A stretch of DNA of 17,941 nucleotides from Treponema sp. (GTDB lineage Bacteria > Spirochaetota > Spirochaetia > Treponematales > Breznakiellaceae), in NCBI GenBank assembly GCA_031258265.1, contig JAIRNB010000084.1, positions 1 through 17,941 of the forward strand, given 5' to 3'. The number at the start of each line of letters is the position of its first letter. Positions within the stretch are counted from its first letter, which is position 1. The notes under the pieces were generated by a model. That model saw only the letters and a program-made list of their open reading frames with translations, was not told where the DNA came from and searched no databases. Position numbers and translations under genes: made by a program. Positions 9,511 through 17,774 of this stretch are shown here, piece by piece.

Positions 9511-10152
9511 CTAGGTTTTTGCGGCTGCGGGGGCGGCGCCCGCCGCGGGAACCGCCACAGCGGCGGCGGCAGCTTCGTCGGCGGCAGGGGCGGCGGCTTC
9601 CTCCCTGGCGTACTTAACCAGGGCAACCACCTGATCCCCATTGGAAATCAGACGAACCCCCTCACCCAGATTAATGTCTTTGACATGGAGGGACTGGTTG
9701 ACCTTTAATTCCGAAATATCAATCTCGATCCGCTCCGGCAGATCCTTGGGAAGACACTCTACCTCGATCTCGTGAAGCGGAGATTCCAGAATACCGCCCT
9801 CCCGGACACCGGCGGGATTCCCCACCAGATGCAGGGAAACGTGAGTCCGCAGGGCAACCCCGCTTTCCACCTCATAAAGATCAACGTGGAGAATATTCCC
9901 CTCAGTAATACTGCGTTGGGTATCTTTTACAAAGGCTTCGTAGGTTTTCCCTTCCAGTTCCAGCTTAACTATGGTACTTTCAGAAATATTCTTGACCCGG
10001 TTGGAAAATTCCCTCGCGTCAAGATCTATTGCCACGGAACTGCCGCCCCGGCCGTATAGTACGGCCGGTATCCGGCCCCTCCGTCTGATCCGCCGGGCCT
10101 CAGCGGACCCCTTAGCGGCCCGGTTCTGCGCCGCCAGCACTACCTGACTCAT
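9511..10152 (-). CDS. rplY: 50S ribosomal protein L25, long Ctc (TL5-like) form
   Basis: L25/Ctc binds 5S rRNA in the large subunit. This 213-residue form has the N-terminal 5S-binding domain (about 1-95; note RIRRRGRIPAVLYG and GNILHVDLYEV) and the C-terminal TL5 beta domain (about 96-182; GVREGGILESPLHEIEVECLP). A tail of about 30 residues follows, almost entirely Ala/Pro/Val with some Glu, likely disordered and typical of long Ctc proteins. The ATG at 10152 is preceded by AAGGAG at good spacing. It sits 38 bp downstream of tRNA-Gln on the same strand, so RNase processing of the tRNA may create the 5' end of this mRNA. Confidence 0.97.
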   Translation of the reverse strand: MSQVVLAAQNRAAKGSAEARRIRRRGRIPAVLYGRGGSSVAIDLDAREFSNRVKNISESTIVKLELEGKTYEAFVKDTQRSITEGNILHVDLYEVESGVALRTHVSLHLVGNPAGVREGGILESPLHEIEVECLPKDLPERIEIDISELKVNQSLHVKDINLGEGVRLISNGDQVVALVKYAREEAAAPAADEAAAAAVAVPAAGAAPAAAKT

Positions 10153-10190
10153 GAGTAACTCCTTCAGTTAATCGGATATCTGATATTCGT

Positions 10191-10262
10191 CTGGGACGAC
10201 AGGGTTCGAACCTGTGCATGCCGGAGCCAAAACCCGGTGGCTTACCACTTGCCTACGTCCCA
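10191..10262 (-). tRNA. tRNA-Gln, anticodon UUG
   Basis: This folds as a full cloverleaf of 72 nt. The acceptor stem is TGGGACG paired with CGTCCCA, with G as discriminator. The D stem is GGC/GCC around AAGTGGTAA. The anticodon stem is CCGGG/TCCGG with loop TTTTGGC, giving anticodon TTG (UUG, reads CAA and probably CAG). The T arm is ACAGG-TTCGAA-CCTGT. The 3' CCA is not encoded and must be added by the CCA enzyme. It lies between spoVG and rplY on the same strand, with 74 bp and 38 bp separations. Confidence 0.96.
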
Positions 10263-10336
10263 ATGCAAATTGATATTTCAACCGGCTCCACCATTCACCC
10301 CAAGGCAAAATGGTTAAGGGCCATGGGCATTATCCC

Positions 10337-10618
10337 TTATATCTCTACCGAAAGGTCATCCTCACCATTGCCGGAGTCGTATCGTTCCAAGATCCGCCTT
10401 TGCAATTCCGCGCGGAATTCAGGATTGATGGGATGGGCGACATCTTTATACTCCCCGGCCCGGGTTTTCCGGCTGGGCATGGCGATAAAAACTCCGCTTT
10501 TCCCCTCGATGATCTTGACATTGTGTACGACAAAGCAATCGTCAAATGTAACAGTTACATACGCCTTTAACTTACCTTCTCCGGTTACTTTACGAACCCG
10601 GATGTCAGTTATTTCCAT
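10337..10618 (-). CDS. spoVG: SpoVG-family nucleic-acid-binding regulator
   Basis: SpoVG is a small DNA/RNA-binding protein. It was named for Bacillus sporulation but is widespread, and in Borrelia it binds nucleic acids including its own locus. The 93-residue sequence matches the family across its length: MEITDIRVRKV at the start, LKAYVTVTFDDCFVVHNVKI, the FIAMPSRK motif at about 64-71, and the AHPINPEFR segment near 81-89. The ATG at 10618 follows AGGAGA with proper spacing. It lies 35 bp after ispE, so the two genes are probably co-transcribed. The 8-bp inverted repeat across the ispE stop sits just upstream. Confidence 0.97.
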   Translation of the reverse strand: MEITDIRVRKVTGEGKLKAYVTVTFDDCFVVHNVKIIEGKSGVFIAMPSRKTRAGEYKDVAHPINPEFRAELQRRILERYDSGNGEDDLSVEI

Positions 10619-10649
10619 GGCGCATCTCCTTTAGCAACGAGGCCAACAA

Positions 10650-10669
10650 AGTATTAACAGTTTAATACT
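10650..10669. other. Inverted repeat AGTATTAA-cagt-TTAATACT spanning the ispE stop codon
   Basis: This is a perfect 8-bp AT-rich palindrome with a 4-nt spacer, in otherwise GC-rich surroundings. It covers the ispE stop codon and lies about 30-50 bp upstream of the spoVG start. It could be an operator, a small RNA hairpin or part of a weak promoter for spoVG. No T-run follows, so it is not a normal intrinsic terminator. Confidence 0.5.
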
Positions 10670-11631
10670 CTAAATGGTGAACGTGCAAGGAAAAACGTTA
10701 CATAAACAAGAAACCCTTCGTTCAATAACAACTTTGCTGCCCTTTCCACCCCTCCTTTATCTTTAAAAACTCCAAAACAGGCGGAACCCGCCCCGGATAA
10801 TCCGGCAAAAGCGGCACCCCCGCCCCGCAGCGTGGAAAGGATACGCCGGTAAACCGAAAAATCCCCATTGCCGCCGCCAAGGGCCGGAAGAAAATCGTTC
10901 CAATACGGCCAGGCGGCGGGATCGCCGGAGAAAGCTTCTATCAGCTCCGCCGGATTCAGGGTCCCGCCCCCGTTGAAATCTCCCCCGCGATTTCCCCCGG
11001 CCCGCCACAGATCCAGACGGCGAAAAGCCTCCCCGGTAGGGCTGGAAAAACCCGGACTTACGAGAAGCGCCGGCCAGGGGGGGCTTTCCAGGGGAACAAT
11101 CCGCTCCCCCCTGCCGCTTACCCAAGCGGCCCCTCCGCTTCCCGCCTGAGAGACCCAGGGTTCCCCGCCTCTACCGGAGGGAGGGTCCGCCAGGAAAAAG
11201 GGAACGTCACTGCCCAGGGACAGGGCCATGTCCCGCAGCTCCGCCAGGGACAAACAGGTTCCGGCCAGTAGATCCAGGGCCGCCAAAGCCGCCGCGGCAT
11301 CTGAAGAACCGCCCCCCAGTCCTCCCCCGGCGGGGACACGCTTTTCCAGCAGTACCCTTACCCCCCGGTCAAAACCCGTATAGCGCCGGAAAACGGATAC
11401 CGCTTTGAAGACGATGTTTTCCTCCGGGGGAAGCTGAAAAACGGCCCCCGGAAGGGTATGGGTCAGAATATCACAGCGGCCCTTTTCTTCCAAAATTTCA
11501 AAATCCAGGCTGTCCCCAAAATCCAGGGTTTGGAAGATACTTTCCAAATTATGGTAGCCATCGGCCCGGCGTTCCCCCACGGAAAGGTGCAGATTGATCT
11601 TGCAGGGGGCCGCGACCCTGATACGAGCCAT
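10654..11631 (-). CDS. ispE: 4-diphosphocytidyl-2-C-methyl-D-erythritol kinase IspE
   Basis: IspE is the GHMP-family kinase that phosphorylates CDP-methylerythritol in the non-mevalonate (MEP) isoprenoid pathway. The 325-residue protein has the N-terminal APCKINLHL block with catalytic Lys11, RADGYHNLESIFQ, the ATP-binding glycine motif PAGGGLGGGSSDAA at 100-113, and LGSDVPFF with the catalytic Asp142. The C-terminal GHMP motif is GLSGAGSACFGVF. It is somewhat longer than average owing to a Gly/Ser/Arg-rich insertion at about 151-175. ATG 11631 and GTG 11634 are both possible starts. No ribosome site sits at normal distance, and the promoter predicts a start of transcription only a few bases upstream, so the mRNA looks leaderless or nearly so. 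Confidence 0.96.
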   Translation of the reverse strand: MARIRVAAPCKINLHLSVGERRADGYHNLESIFQTLDFGDSLDFEILEEKGRCDILTHTLPGAVFQLPPEENIVFKAVSVFRRYTGFDRGVRVLLEKRVPAGGGLGGGSSDAAAALAALDLLAGTCLSLAELRDMALSLGSDVPFFLADPPSGRGGEPWVSQAGSGGAAWVSGRGERIVPLESPPWPALLVSPGFSSPTGEAFRRLDLWRAGGNRGGDFNGGGTLNPAELIEAFSGDPAAWPYWNDFLPALGGGNGDFSVYRRILSTLRGGGAAFAGLSGAGSACFGVFKDKGGVERAAKLLLNEGFLVYVTFFLARSPFRVLNC

Positions 11632-11643
11632 CACTTGACGCTA

Positions 11644-11672
11644 TTTATACTAAAAAATCCTCCCCCTGTAAA
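11644..11672 (-). promoter_or_regulatory. Sigma-70-like promoter for ispE, predicting a leaderless mRNA
   Basis: On the minus strand, TTTACA (11672-11667) and TATAAA (11649-11644) are separated by exactly 17 bp. Transcription would start near 11635-11638, directly at or just before the GTG/ATG start codons of ispE. Confidence 0.75.
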
Positions 11673-11718
11673 GGCGGCGGCCCCAAAAAGGAAGGGGTAT
11701 AAAAACCGCAAAAACCAG

Positions 11719-11748
11719 TTGACAGATGCTCAAAGTCTCCCTTATGTT
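11719..11748 (+). promoter_or_regulatory. Sigma-70-like promoter for the acidic-tail gene
   Basis: A consensus TTGACA is at 11719-11724 and TATGTT at 11743-11748, with an 18-bp spacer. Transcription would begin near 11755, giving a leader of about 26 nt that includes the GGGAGG ribosome site at 11771-11776. It is back-to-back with, but does not overlap, the ispE promoter. Confidence 0.65.
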
Positions 11749-11780
11749 TCAAGAAATATCATTAAGAAAAGGGAGGAACC

Positions 11781-12209
11781 ATGGTTCCCAAAGAGATCAT
11801 AGGGGCGGATGCGTCCGTACAACCATTCCTGTCCGAGAGCAGACCGGAGGGATACATGAATATCCAGGATACCTTTGACATTGAAAGGGGGGCTCTTACC
11901 CTGGGGCCTGTGGCCGGCTGGGATATACCGGACATGCCGGGACCGGCTGAATGGCTTCCCTTCGGCTGCTTTGGCTCCGAAGGGCCGTTCCTTGAACCGG
12001 GTCAGGGGGATCTTCCCCCTCCCATTCTTGCCTTCGGGGACGAAGACGAAGATGACGACGTTGACGATGATGAGGATAATTTTGACGACATGGAAGACGA
12101 TTTTGAAGATGATTTTGAAGACGAAGACGATGATTTTGAAGACGAAGACGATGATGATGACTACGATTATGACGAAGACGGGGACTTTGACGACGATTTT
12201 GAGGAATAG
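11781..12209 (+). CDS. Small protein with an extreme Asp/Glu-rich C-terminal tail, unknown function
   Basis: I do not recognise this 142-residue protein. It is the only plus-strand gene in the window and looks real: a consensus-like promoter, a strong GGGAGG ribosome site four to five bases before the ATG, and a stop before a structured intergenic region. Residues 1-85 are of ordinary composition, with Pro, Gly and several Trp/Phe (GWDIPDMPGPAEWLPFG), and no signal peptide or membrane helix, so it is probably cytoplasmic. Residues 86-142 are 44 of 57 Asp or Glu, broken mainly by single Phe or Tyr residues (units like DFEDEDD). The predicted charge is very negative. A DNA/RNA mimic, a binding partner for basic ribosomal or nucleoid proteins, a chaperone-like tail or a cation buffer are all possible and none is shown. 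RNA polymerase delta also has an acidic tail, but I see no delta domain in the N-terminal part. Confidence 0.8.
   Translation: MVPKEIIGADASVQPFLSESRPEGYMNIQDTFDIERGALTLGPVAGWDIPDMPGPAEWLPFGCFGSEGPFLEPGQGDLPPPILAFGDEDEDDDVDDDEDNFDDMEDDFEDDFEDEDDDFEDEDDDDDYDYDEDGDFDDDFEE
12111..12152 (+). repeat. Perfect tandem 21-bp duplication in the acidic tail
   Basis: Two identical adjacent 21-bp units begin GATTTTGAAGACGAAGACGA and encode DFEDEDD twice. The preceding DDFEDDFED looks like an earlier, partly diverged unit. This suggests the tail grows and shrinks by slippage or unequal recombination. Confidence 0.9.
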
Positions 12210-12214
12210 GGGAA

Positions 12215-12267
12215 CCGGGGCGCGGCAGCCTGTGGTCATGCAGGTTTTTGCATAAAGGGCGCCCCGG
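12215..12267. other. Structured region just after the acidic-tail gene
   Basis: CCGGGGCGC at 12215-12223 pairs perfectly with GCGCCCCGG at 12259-12267. The 35-nt loop contains a smaller hairpin, ATGCA/TGCAT, at 12238-12253. GGCAGCC at 12224-12230 can alternatively pair with GGCTGCC at 12294-12300. There is no T-run directly after the outer stem, so it is at best an unusual terminator. It may protect the 3' end of the mRNA. Confidence 0.45.
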
Positions 12268-12301
12268 CACCCCGGTAAGAATCCCGGTTAACGGGCTGCC
12301 T

Positions 12302-12800
12302 TGCAAAGCGGCGGTTCGTGTCGCCGGTATTTACCTGTGCATGCCGCATTTGTTAGCAGCCTTCGGCCATTAGCTTTTGTTCCAGCACAACGCGCTCCGC
12401 GCGGTGTGCCGCGGCCGCACTCAGCTAAAGCTTGGCCGCGTTGGTGCAACACTGGGAAATTAGGGCCGTACCCTGCGTGCACTGCTCCCAGCCGGAGCGC
12501 GGCAGTTTAATTTGGGGCTTTATTGGCACTCGTCAATGCCGCAATGGTCTAATATACAACCTACGGTTGCCTGTTCCGGGCTATGCGGTTCCACAGGGGT
12601 AAATACAGCCTGCCGGCAGGATGCCGGCTGTGATAAATGCATACGTTTTTGCGAAGCAAAAACGTAAAGCTAAAAAATGGCATGGATGCCATTTTTTAGC
12701 AGCGCAAGGGATAGAGCGGAAATACCGGAGGCCCGCCGCAGGCGGGCTGAGGAATTGCAGCGATAGCCCGGTTTTTGCGGGCACGCAAAAATGCGCCCAA
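12302..12800 (-). repeat. Mosaic palindromic repeat region, copy C
   Basis: This fills most of the 618-bp convergent gap between the acidic-tail gene and rsfS, where I see no gene. Read on the minus strand, its modules are as follows. First is a 99-bp block (12800-12702) almost identical to 17775-17873. Next is an extra stretch of about 130 bp (12701-12562) made of palindromes: GCTAAAAAATGGCAT and its complement at 12669-12700, ACGTTTTTGC-gaa-GCAAAAACGT at 12643-12665, and CCGGCA-gga-TGCCGG around 12613-12627. After that comes GGTTGTATATTAGACC (12561-12546), then TAATTTCCCAG, then GCGGCCAAGCTTTAGCTGAG (12439-12420). The remainder to 12302 is GC-rich. No transposase and no terminal target duplication are visible. 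Confidence 0.8.
12669..12700. terminator. Symmetric hairpin, likely bidirectional terminator between convergent genes
   Basis: A perfect 15-bp inverted repeat, GCTAAAAAATGGCAT-gg-ATGCCATTTTTTAGC, has a 2-nt centre. On either strand it reads as an ATGGCAT stem flanked by A6 on one side and T6 on the other, the form of a bidirectional intrinsic terminator. It lies between the ends of the rplU-rsfS operon and the acidic-tail gene. The stem is not very GC-rich, and it sits inside the repeat region, so it may instead be a repeat module with no terminator role. Confidence 0.5.
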
Positions 12801-12827
12801 ATCCGTAAGTTCAATCATGCCTGGCTT

Positions 12828-13223
12828 CTAAGCCCGGAAAACCACCGGGGCAATGCTCCAAAGCCGTTCCAGTTCATAAAAGGCCCTGGCCCGCTGTGAC
12901 ATAAGGTGGATTACCACCGCCCCCAAATCCGTAACGCGCCAGTCATCCTCCGTTTCCCCCCTGGGCCGGGGGGAGTGCCGCAGGATCTCCAGGCCCTGCT
13001 CCCGGCAGAATTCCTTGATATGCCGTTCCAGACCTTCCAGATGGGAGGAACTGGCGGCGGCGGCGATGACAAAAAAGTCGGTCCAACTGTTACATTCCCG
13101 CAGATCCAGGACCACCACATCCAGGGCCTTGTGATCCCGGAGCAGGGCGCCCAGGGCAAAGACCGCGTCCCGGGGGTCCTTCCCGCCGGAATGCCGCTTA
13201 TCCGTCCGAGACATAACGTCCAT
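12828..13223 (-). CDS. rsfS: Ribosomal silencing factor RsfS
   Basis: RsfS (YbeB/DUF143) binds L14 on the 50S subunit and blocks joining with 30S during starvation or assembly. Family features are visible: ALDVVVLDLRECNSWTDFFVIAAAASSSHL, then DDWRVTDLGAVVIHLMSQRARAFYELERLW near the C-terminus. From the ATG at 13223 it has 131 residues. This start is chosen because GGAAGGG lies about 6 bp upstream. A TTG at 13238 is in frame but lacks such a site, and ATG 13214 is a third option. The start lies 26 bp inside the end of the LCP gene, so translation is coupled. It is the last gene of the rplU operon. Confidence 0.95.
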   Translation of the reverse strand: MDVMSRTDKRHSGGKDPRDAVFALGALLRDHKALDVVVLDLRECNSWTDFFVIAAAASSSHLEGLERHIKEFCREQGLEILRHSPRPRGETEDDWRVTDLGAVVIHLMSQRARAFYELERLWSIAPVVFRA

Positions 13224-14405
13224 CAAAGTCCCTTCCAATGATCAGCGTAAAATCTGACCGGTACTCAAAATTCTGGAATTCCGGTTCAGCCTCCGGATTG
13301 TCCAGTATGGGAGATTCAGAGCGGATATTCTGACAGCGGATGATCTCCCCAAAGGCCTTTACCCCGTCGGCGAAGCCTGAACGGTCCACAATCTCCGTTT
13401 TTTCTACATCGCTACGGTCGGCGTTGCCTATAGAGATCACGTCATAGCCAAAACCCCGTAAAAGCTCGGCGGTGCGGCCCGCCAGGCCATTGGTATTGGT
13501 CCCGTTCAGCACCTCCACCGTGAAAACCCTATCGGAAAGGGAACCTTCCGCCTGCCGGGTTATGGCCCCCAGGGTCTGGCTGACGATCTGCTTGATTAGG
13601 CTGCCGTCCCAGGAGGGGAGAAGCAGGGTCTGCCCGGAAATCTCCCGGATATTCCCGCCCACCGACTGGATATTGGTACGATCCGTGTCGATTAAGGCAA
13701 ATTCGTTAAAAAGCCGCTGCCAAGTCTGGCGGCTCATATTGGTAGTCAGAAAACTGTGAAAAAGGGCGCCCACGCCGGGATTGGCAAGGGATTCCCGGGT
13801 TTCCCCCAGCCGTTTGATAAAGCCCAGGAAAAAACGCTGCCGCCGGAAGGAAGCCATCTCCGGGCTGTCACCGGGAAGCTCATAGCTGACAAAAACCCGG
13901 GACTTATCCCCGTCCAGCCGCACAAGCCCCGCCGGAAAGAGGATAGGGGGGGAATCGTAGACTTCCACCGGAGAGGGGACGAAGATCTCCACCCCCTCCA
14001 GGAGATCCACCACCTTACCCAGTTCCCTTTCCCCAAAAATTACAAAAAAGTTTATTTCGATTCCCAAAAGTCCTTCGATTTCATTTTCAAAACTTCCCAT
14101 CTTTTGCTGATCATAAAGGGCGTCGATCCGGTCTACCCGGTTGATCCGCCGGATAATAAGCCCCAGATCCCGGGGAATGTCGAAGATCGCCGCCCTCCGG
14201 GTGGCGGGGTAGTACATAAGGACAAAGGAACTGAGGGGTTTTTTGTCCTTTTCCAGGACAAAAAGGGTGTTAATAACCCGGTCCCCGGTAAGGGCCTCCT
14301 CAATCGGATCGGTCCGGAGGGAAAAGTAGACAAAAATAACACCCCCGGCCAGAAGGATAAGGATGGCGGCCAGGAAAAAGGGGCTGGCGTCGGTCTGGGA
14401 TCTTC

Positions 14406-14409
<4 letters not shown>
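13198..14409 (-). CDS. LytR-CpsA-Psr (LCP) family membrane protein with LytR_C domain
   Basis: LCP proteins are membrane-anchored phosphotransferases that attach polymers to peptidoglycan or other carriers. From GTG 14409 this is 403 residues: a short basic N-terminus, one transmembrane helix (about 10-30), an extracytoplasmic LCP domain with IPRD at 78-81 and RRQ at 189-191, and a LytR_C domain beginning with the VEVLNGTNTNGLAG motif at 298-311. The stretch before RRQ reads VSYELPGDSPEMASF and lacks the usual Arg-x-Arg seen in active LCP enzymes, so activity may be altered. The GTG start overlaps the nadD stop by 4 bp (GTGA). A longer frame to 14487 would overlap nadD by about 80 bp and is unlikely. 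The substrate in a spirochaete-like diderm is unknown. Confidence 0.88.
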
Positions 14410-16594
<2,185 letters not shown>

Positions 16595-16672
16595 TCAACC
16601 GGTGATCGGGTTAAACCTTGATAACAGAACCCATAAATACCATGCCACAAGGCCGGAACCATTGGCCCCGGT

Positions 16673-16927
16673 CTAGTCCGCGGCAATAACCGACGCCAGT
16701 TTCCTGCCCCGGCGCCGGATAAAGCTCACCGTGCCGTCTTTAAGGGCAAAAAGGGTATAATCCCCGCCGCAGCCCACATTGTCGCCGGGATGTATCCTGG
16801 TTCCCCGCTGACGGACAATAATCGAGCCCGCCTTAACCGAAGAACCCCCCGAAGCCTTAACCCCAAGGTACTGGGGATTGGAATCCCGCCCGTTTTTCGC
16901 ACCGCTGCCGCCCCGTTTCCGAGCCAT
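16673..16927 (-). CDS. rpmA: 50S ribosomal protein L27
   Basis: L27 lies near the peptidyl transferase centre. At 84 residues it has the family core ([26 protein letters not shown] start, then [11 protein letters not shown] and the [12 protein letters not shown] segment). The N-terminus is [13 protein letters not shown]: it begins directly with the basic functional tail and has no hydrophobic, cleavable extension such as MLKLNLQFFA in Firmicutes. The ATG at 16927 has GGAGG close upstream, and the prp stop is only 13 bp away, so a longer start can be excluded. Confidence 0.97.
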   Translation of the reverse strand: MARKRGGSGAKNGRDSNPQYLGVKASGGSSVKAGSIIVRQRGTRIHPGDNVGCGGDYTLFALKDGTVSFIRRRGRKLASVIAAD

Positions 16928-16940
16928 CTCATTCCTCCGC

Positions 16941-17288
16941 TTACAGCCCCCCCGGGGGGCGCTGGTTTTCTATCTCTATACCGCAATTATCCGGGAACCT
17001 TTCCGCCACAGAGCGCAGACCCTCGATAAGGAAGGCCCCCACAGCCTCCAAAAAGTCCCGGCCCTCCGCATCGTAATCCGCTTCCATTAGCCAAAGTCCC
17101 CGGTCGGGGGCCGCGCCCCGCAGCTCTATACCCCTCCGGCCTGAAAGGGTCCTCAGGGCGCTCCGTAACAAAACCGAGACCGCAGCGCAGGCAGGGTCCG
17201 CCCCCGCGGGCCCCGAAAAAGCATGGCCCTCTACCCGGCAGGACCTGAGAAGTCCCGCCCCGTCAAGGCTTATCCATACCCGTATCAC
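16941..17288 (-). CDS. prp: Prp-family (YsxB-like) cysteine protease
   Basis: Prp is the cysteine protease that removes an N-terminal extension from L27 in Firmicutes, and its gene usually sits between rplU and rpmA, as here. The signature [20 protein letters not shown] gives the catalytic His and Cys, His22 and Cys33 if the GTG at 17288 is the start (115 residues). The frame stays open to TTG 17333, overlapping rplU by 23 bp. I prefer GTG 17288 because the protein then starts with MIRVWISLD, the usual Prp beginning. Neither start has a good ribosome site. The expected substrate feature is missing in the neighbouring L27. Confidence 0.9.
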   Translation of the reverse strand: MIRVWISLDGAGLLRSCRVEGHAFSGPAGADPACAAVSVLLRSALRTLSGRRGIELRGAAPDRGLWLMEADYDAEGRDFLEAVGAFLIEGLRSVAERFPDNCGIEIENQRPPGGL

Positions 17289-17310
17289 CCGGCCGGGCGC
17301 TTTAAGGGGC

Positions 17311-17628
17311 TTAAACCCCGCTGATGTCCCCAATCCTGATAATCGAGAACTGCTGCCGGTGTCCCTGCTTACGGCGGTAATCCTTCTTGGGTTTGTACTT
17401 AAACACGACGATTTTAGGGTCCTTCCCGTGGGATTCCACCGTGGCCCCCACCGTCACCCCCCCCAGATACGGGGTTCCCACATTGACGGAAGCCCCTTCC
17501 CCGGAAATCAGCAGTACCTTATCAATATCCAGGCTGGACCCCGGTTCGGCATCCAGCTTATCAACTTTGAGCAGGGCGCCTTTTTCGGCCTTGTACTGTT
17601 TACCCTTAAATTCCACCAGTGCGTACAT
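17311..17628 (-). CDS. rplU: 50S ribosomal protein L21
   Basis: L21 binds 23S rRNA and contacts L20. The 105 residues match the family: MYALVEFKGKQYKAEKG at the start and VVFKYKPKKDYRRKQGHRQQFSIIRI at the end. The ATG at 17628 has GGAGG at good spacing. It is the first gene of the rplU-prp-rpmA-obg-nadD/yqeK-LCP-rsfS run. Confidence 0.97.
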   Translation of the reverse strand: MYALVEFKGKQYKAEKGALLKVDKLDAEPGSSLDIDKVLLISGEGASVNVGTPYLGGVTVGATVESHGKDPKIVVFKYKPKKDYRRKQGHRQQFSIIRIGDISGV

Positions 17629-17696
17629 CTATTCCTCCGAATCCGCTCTAAAAAAACAAGCAAATAAGCCCTTTCCACATTTGAAACTATCCTGCC

Positions 17697-17726
17697 TTTA
17701 TATCCTGTCCGGGGAGGGATGATCAA
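17697..17726 (-). promoter_or_regulatory. Sigma-70-like promoter for the rplU operon
   Basis: On the minus strand, TTGATC (17726-17721) and TATAAA (17702-17697) are 18 bp apart, predicting a leader of about 60 nt. Within the leader, CAAAT and ATTTG can pair as a weak stem (17683-17679 with 17665-17661). A run of seven T (17656-17650) follows shortly before the ribosome site and could act as an attenuator, but the stem is only 5 bp and AT-rich. Confidence 0.6.
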
Positions 17727-17774
17727 GGGCCCCGAAGGCGGTCCTAATGAACGCACAGAAATTTGCCTCTTTTT

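Noticed and set aside
11742..12239. Minus-strand frame with a long Val/Ile/Phe-rich stretch that looks like a membrane protein
   Set aside because: The hydrophobic stretch is simply the complement of the GAY/GAR codons of the acidic tail; no ribosome site and no family match.
12302..12800. CRISPR array or insertion sequence as explanation for the repeats
   Set aside because: The repeats are not regularly spaced, spacers are not of uniform length, no cas or transposase gene is nearby, and modules differ from each other.
12621..12899. Open frame sharing a peptide (GIERKYRRPAAGGLRNCSD) with a frame at 17508-17888
   Set aside because: The shared peptide comes from the 99-bp DNA repeat; the opposite strand is equally conserved, and the flanks run antisense into rsfS and rplU. 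No start signals. Conservation is at DNA level.
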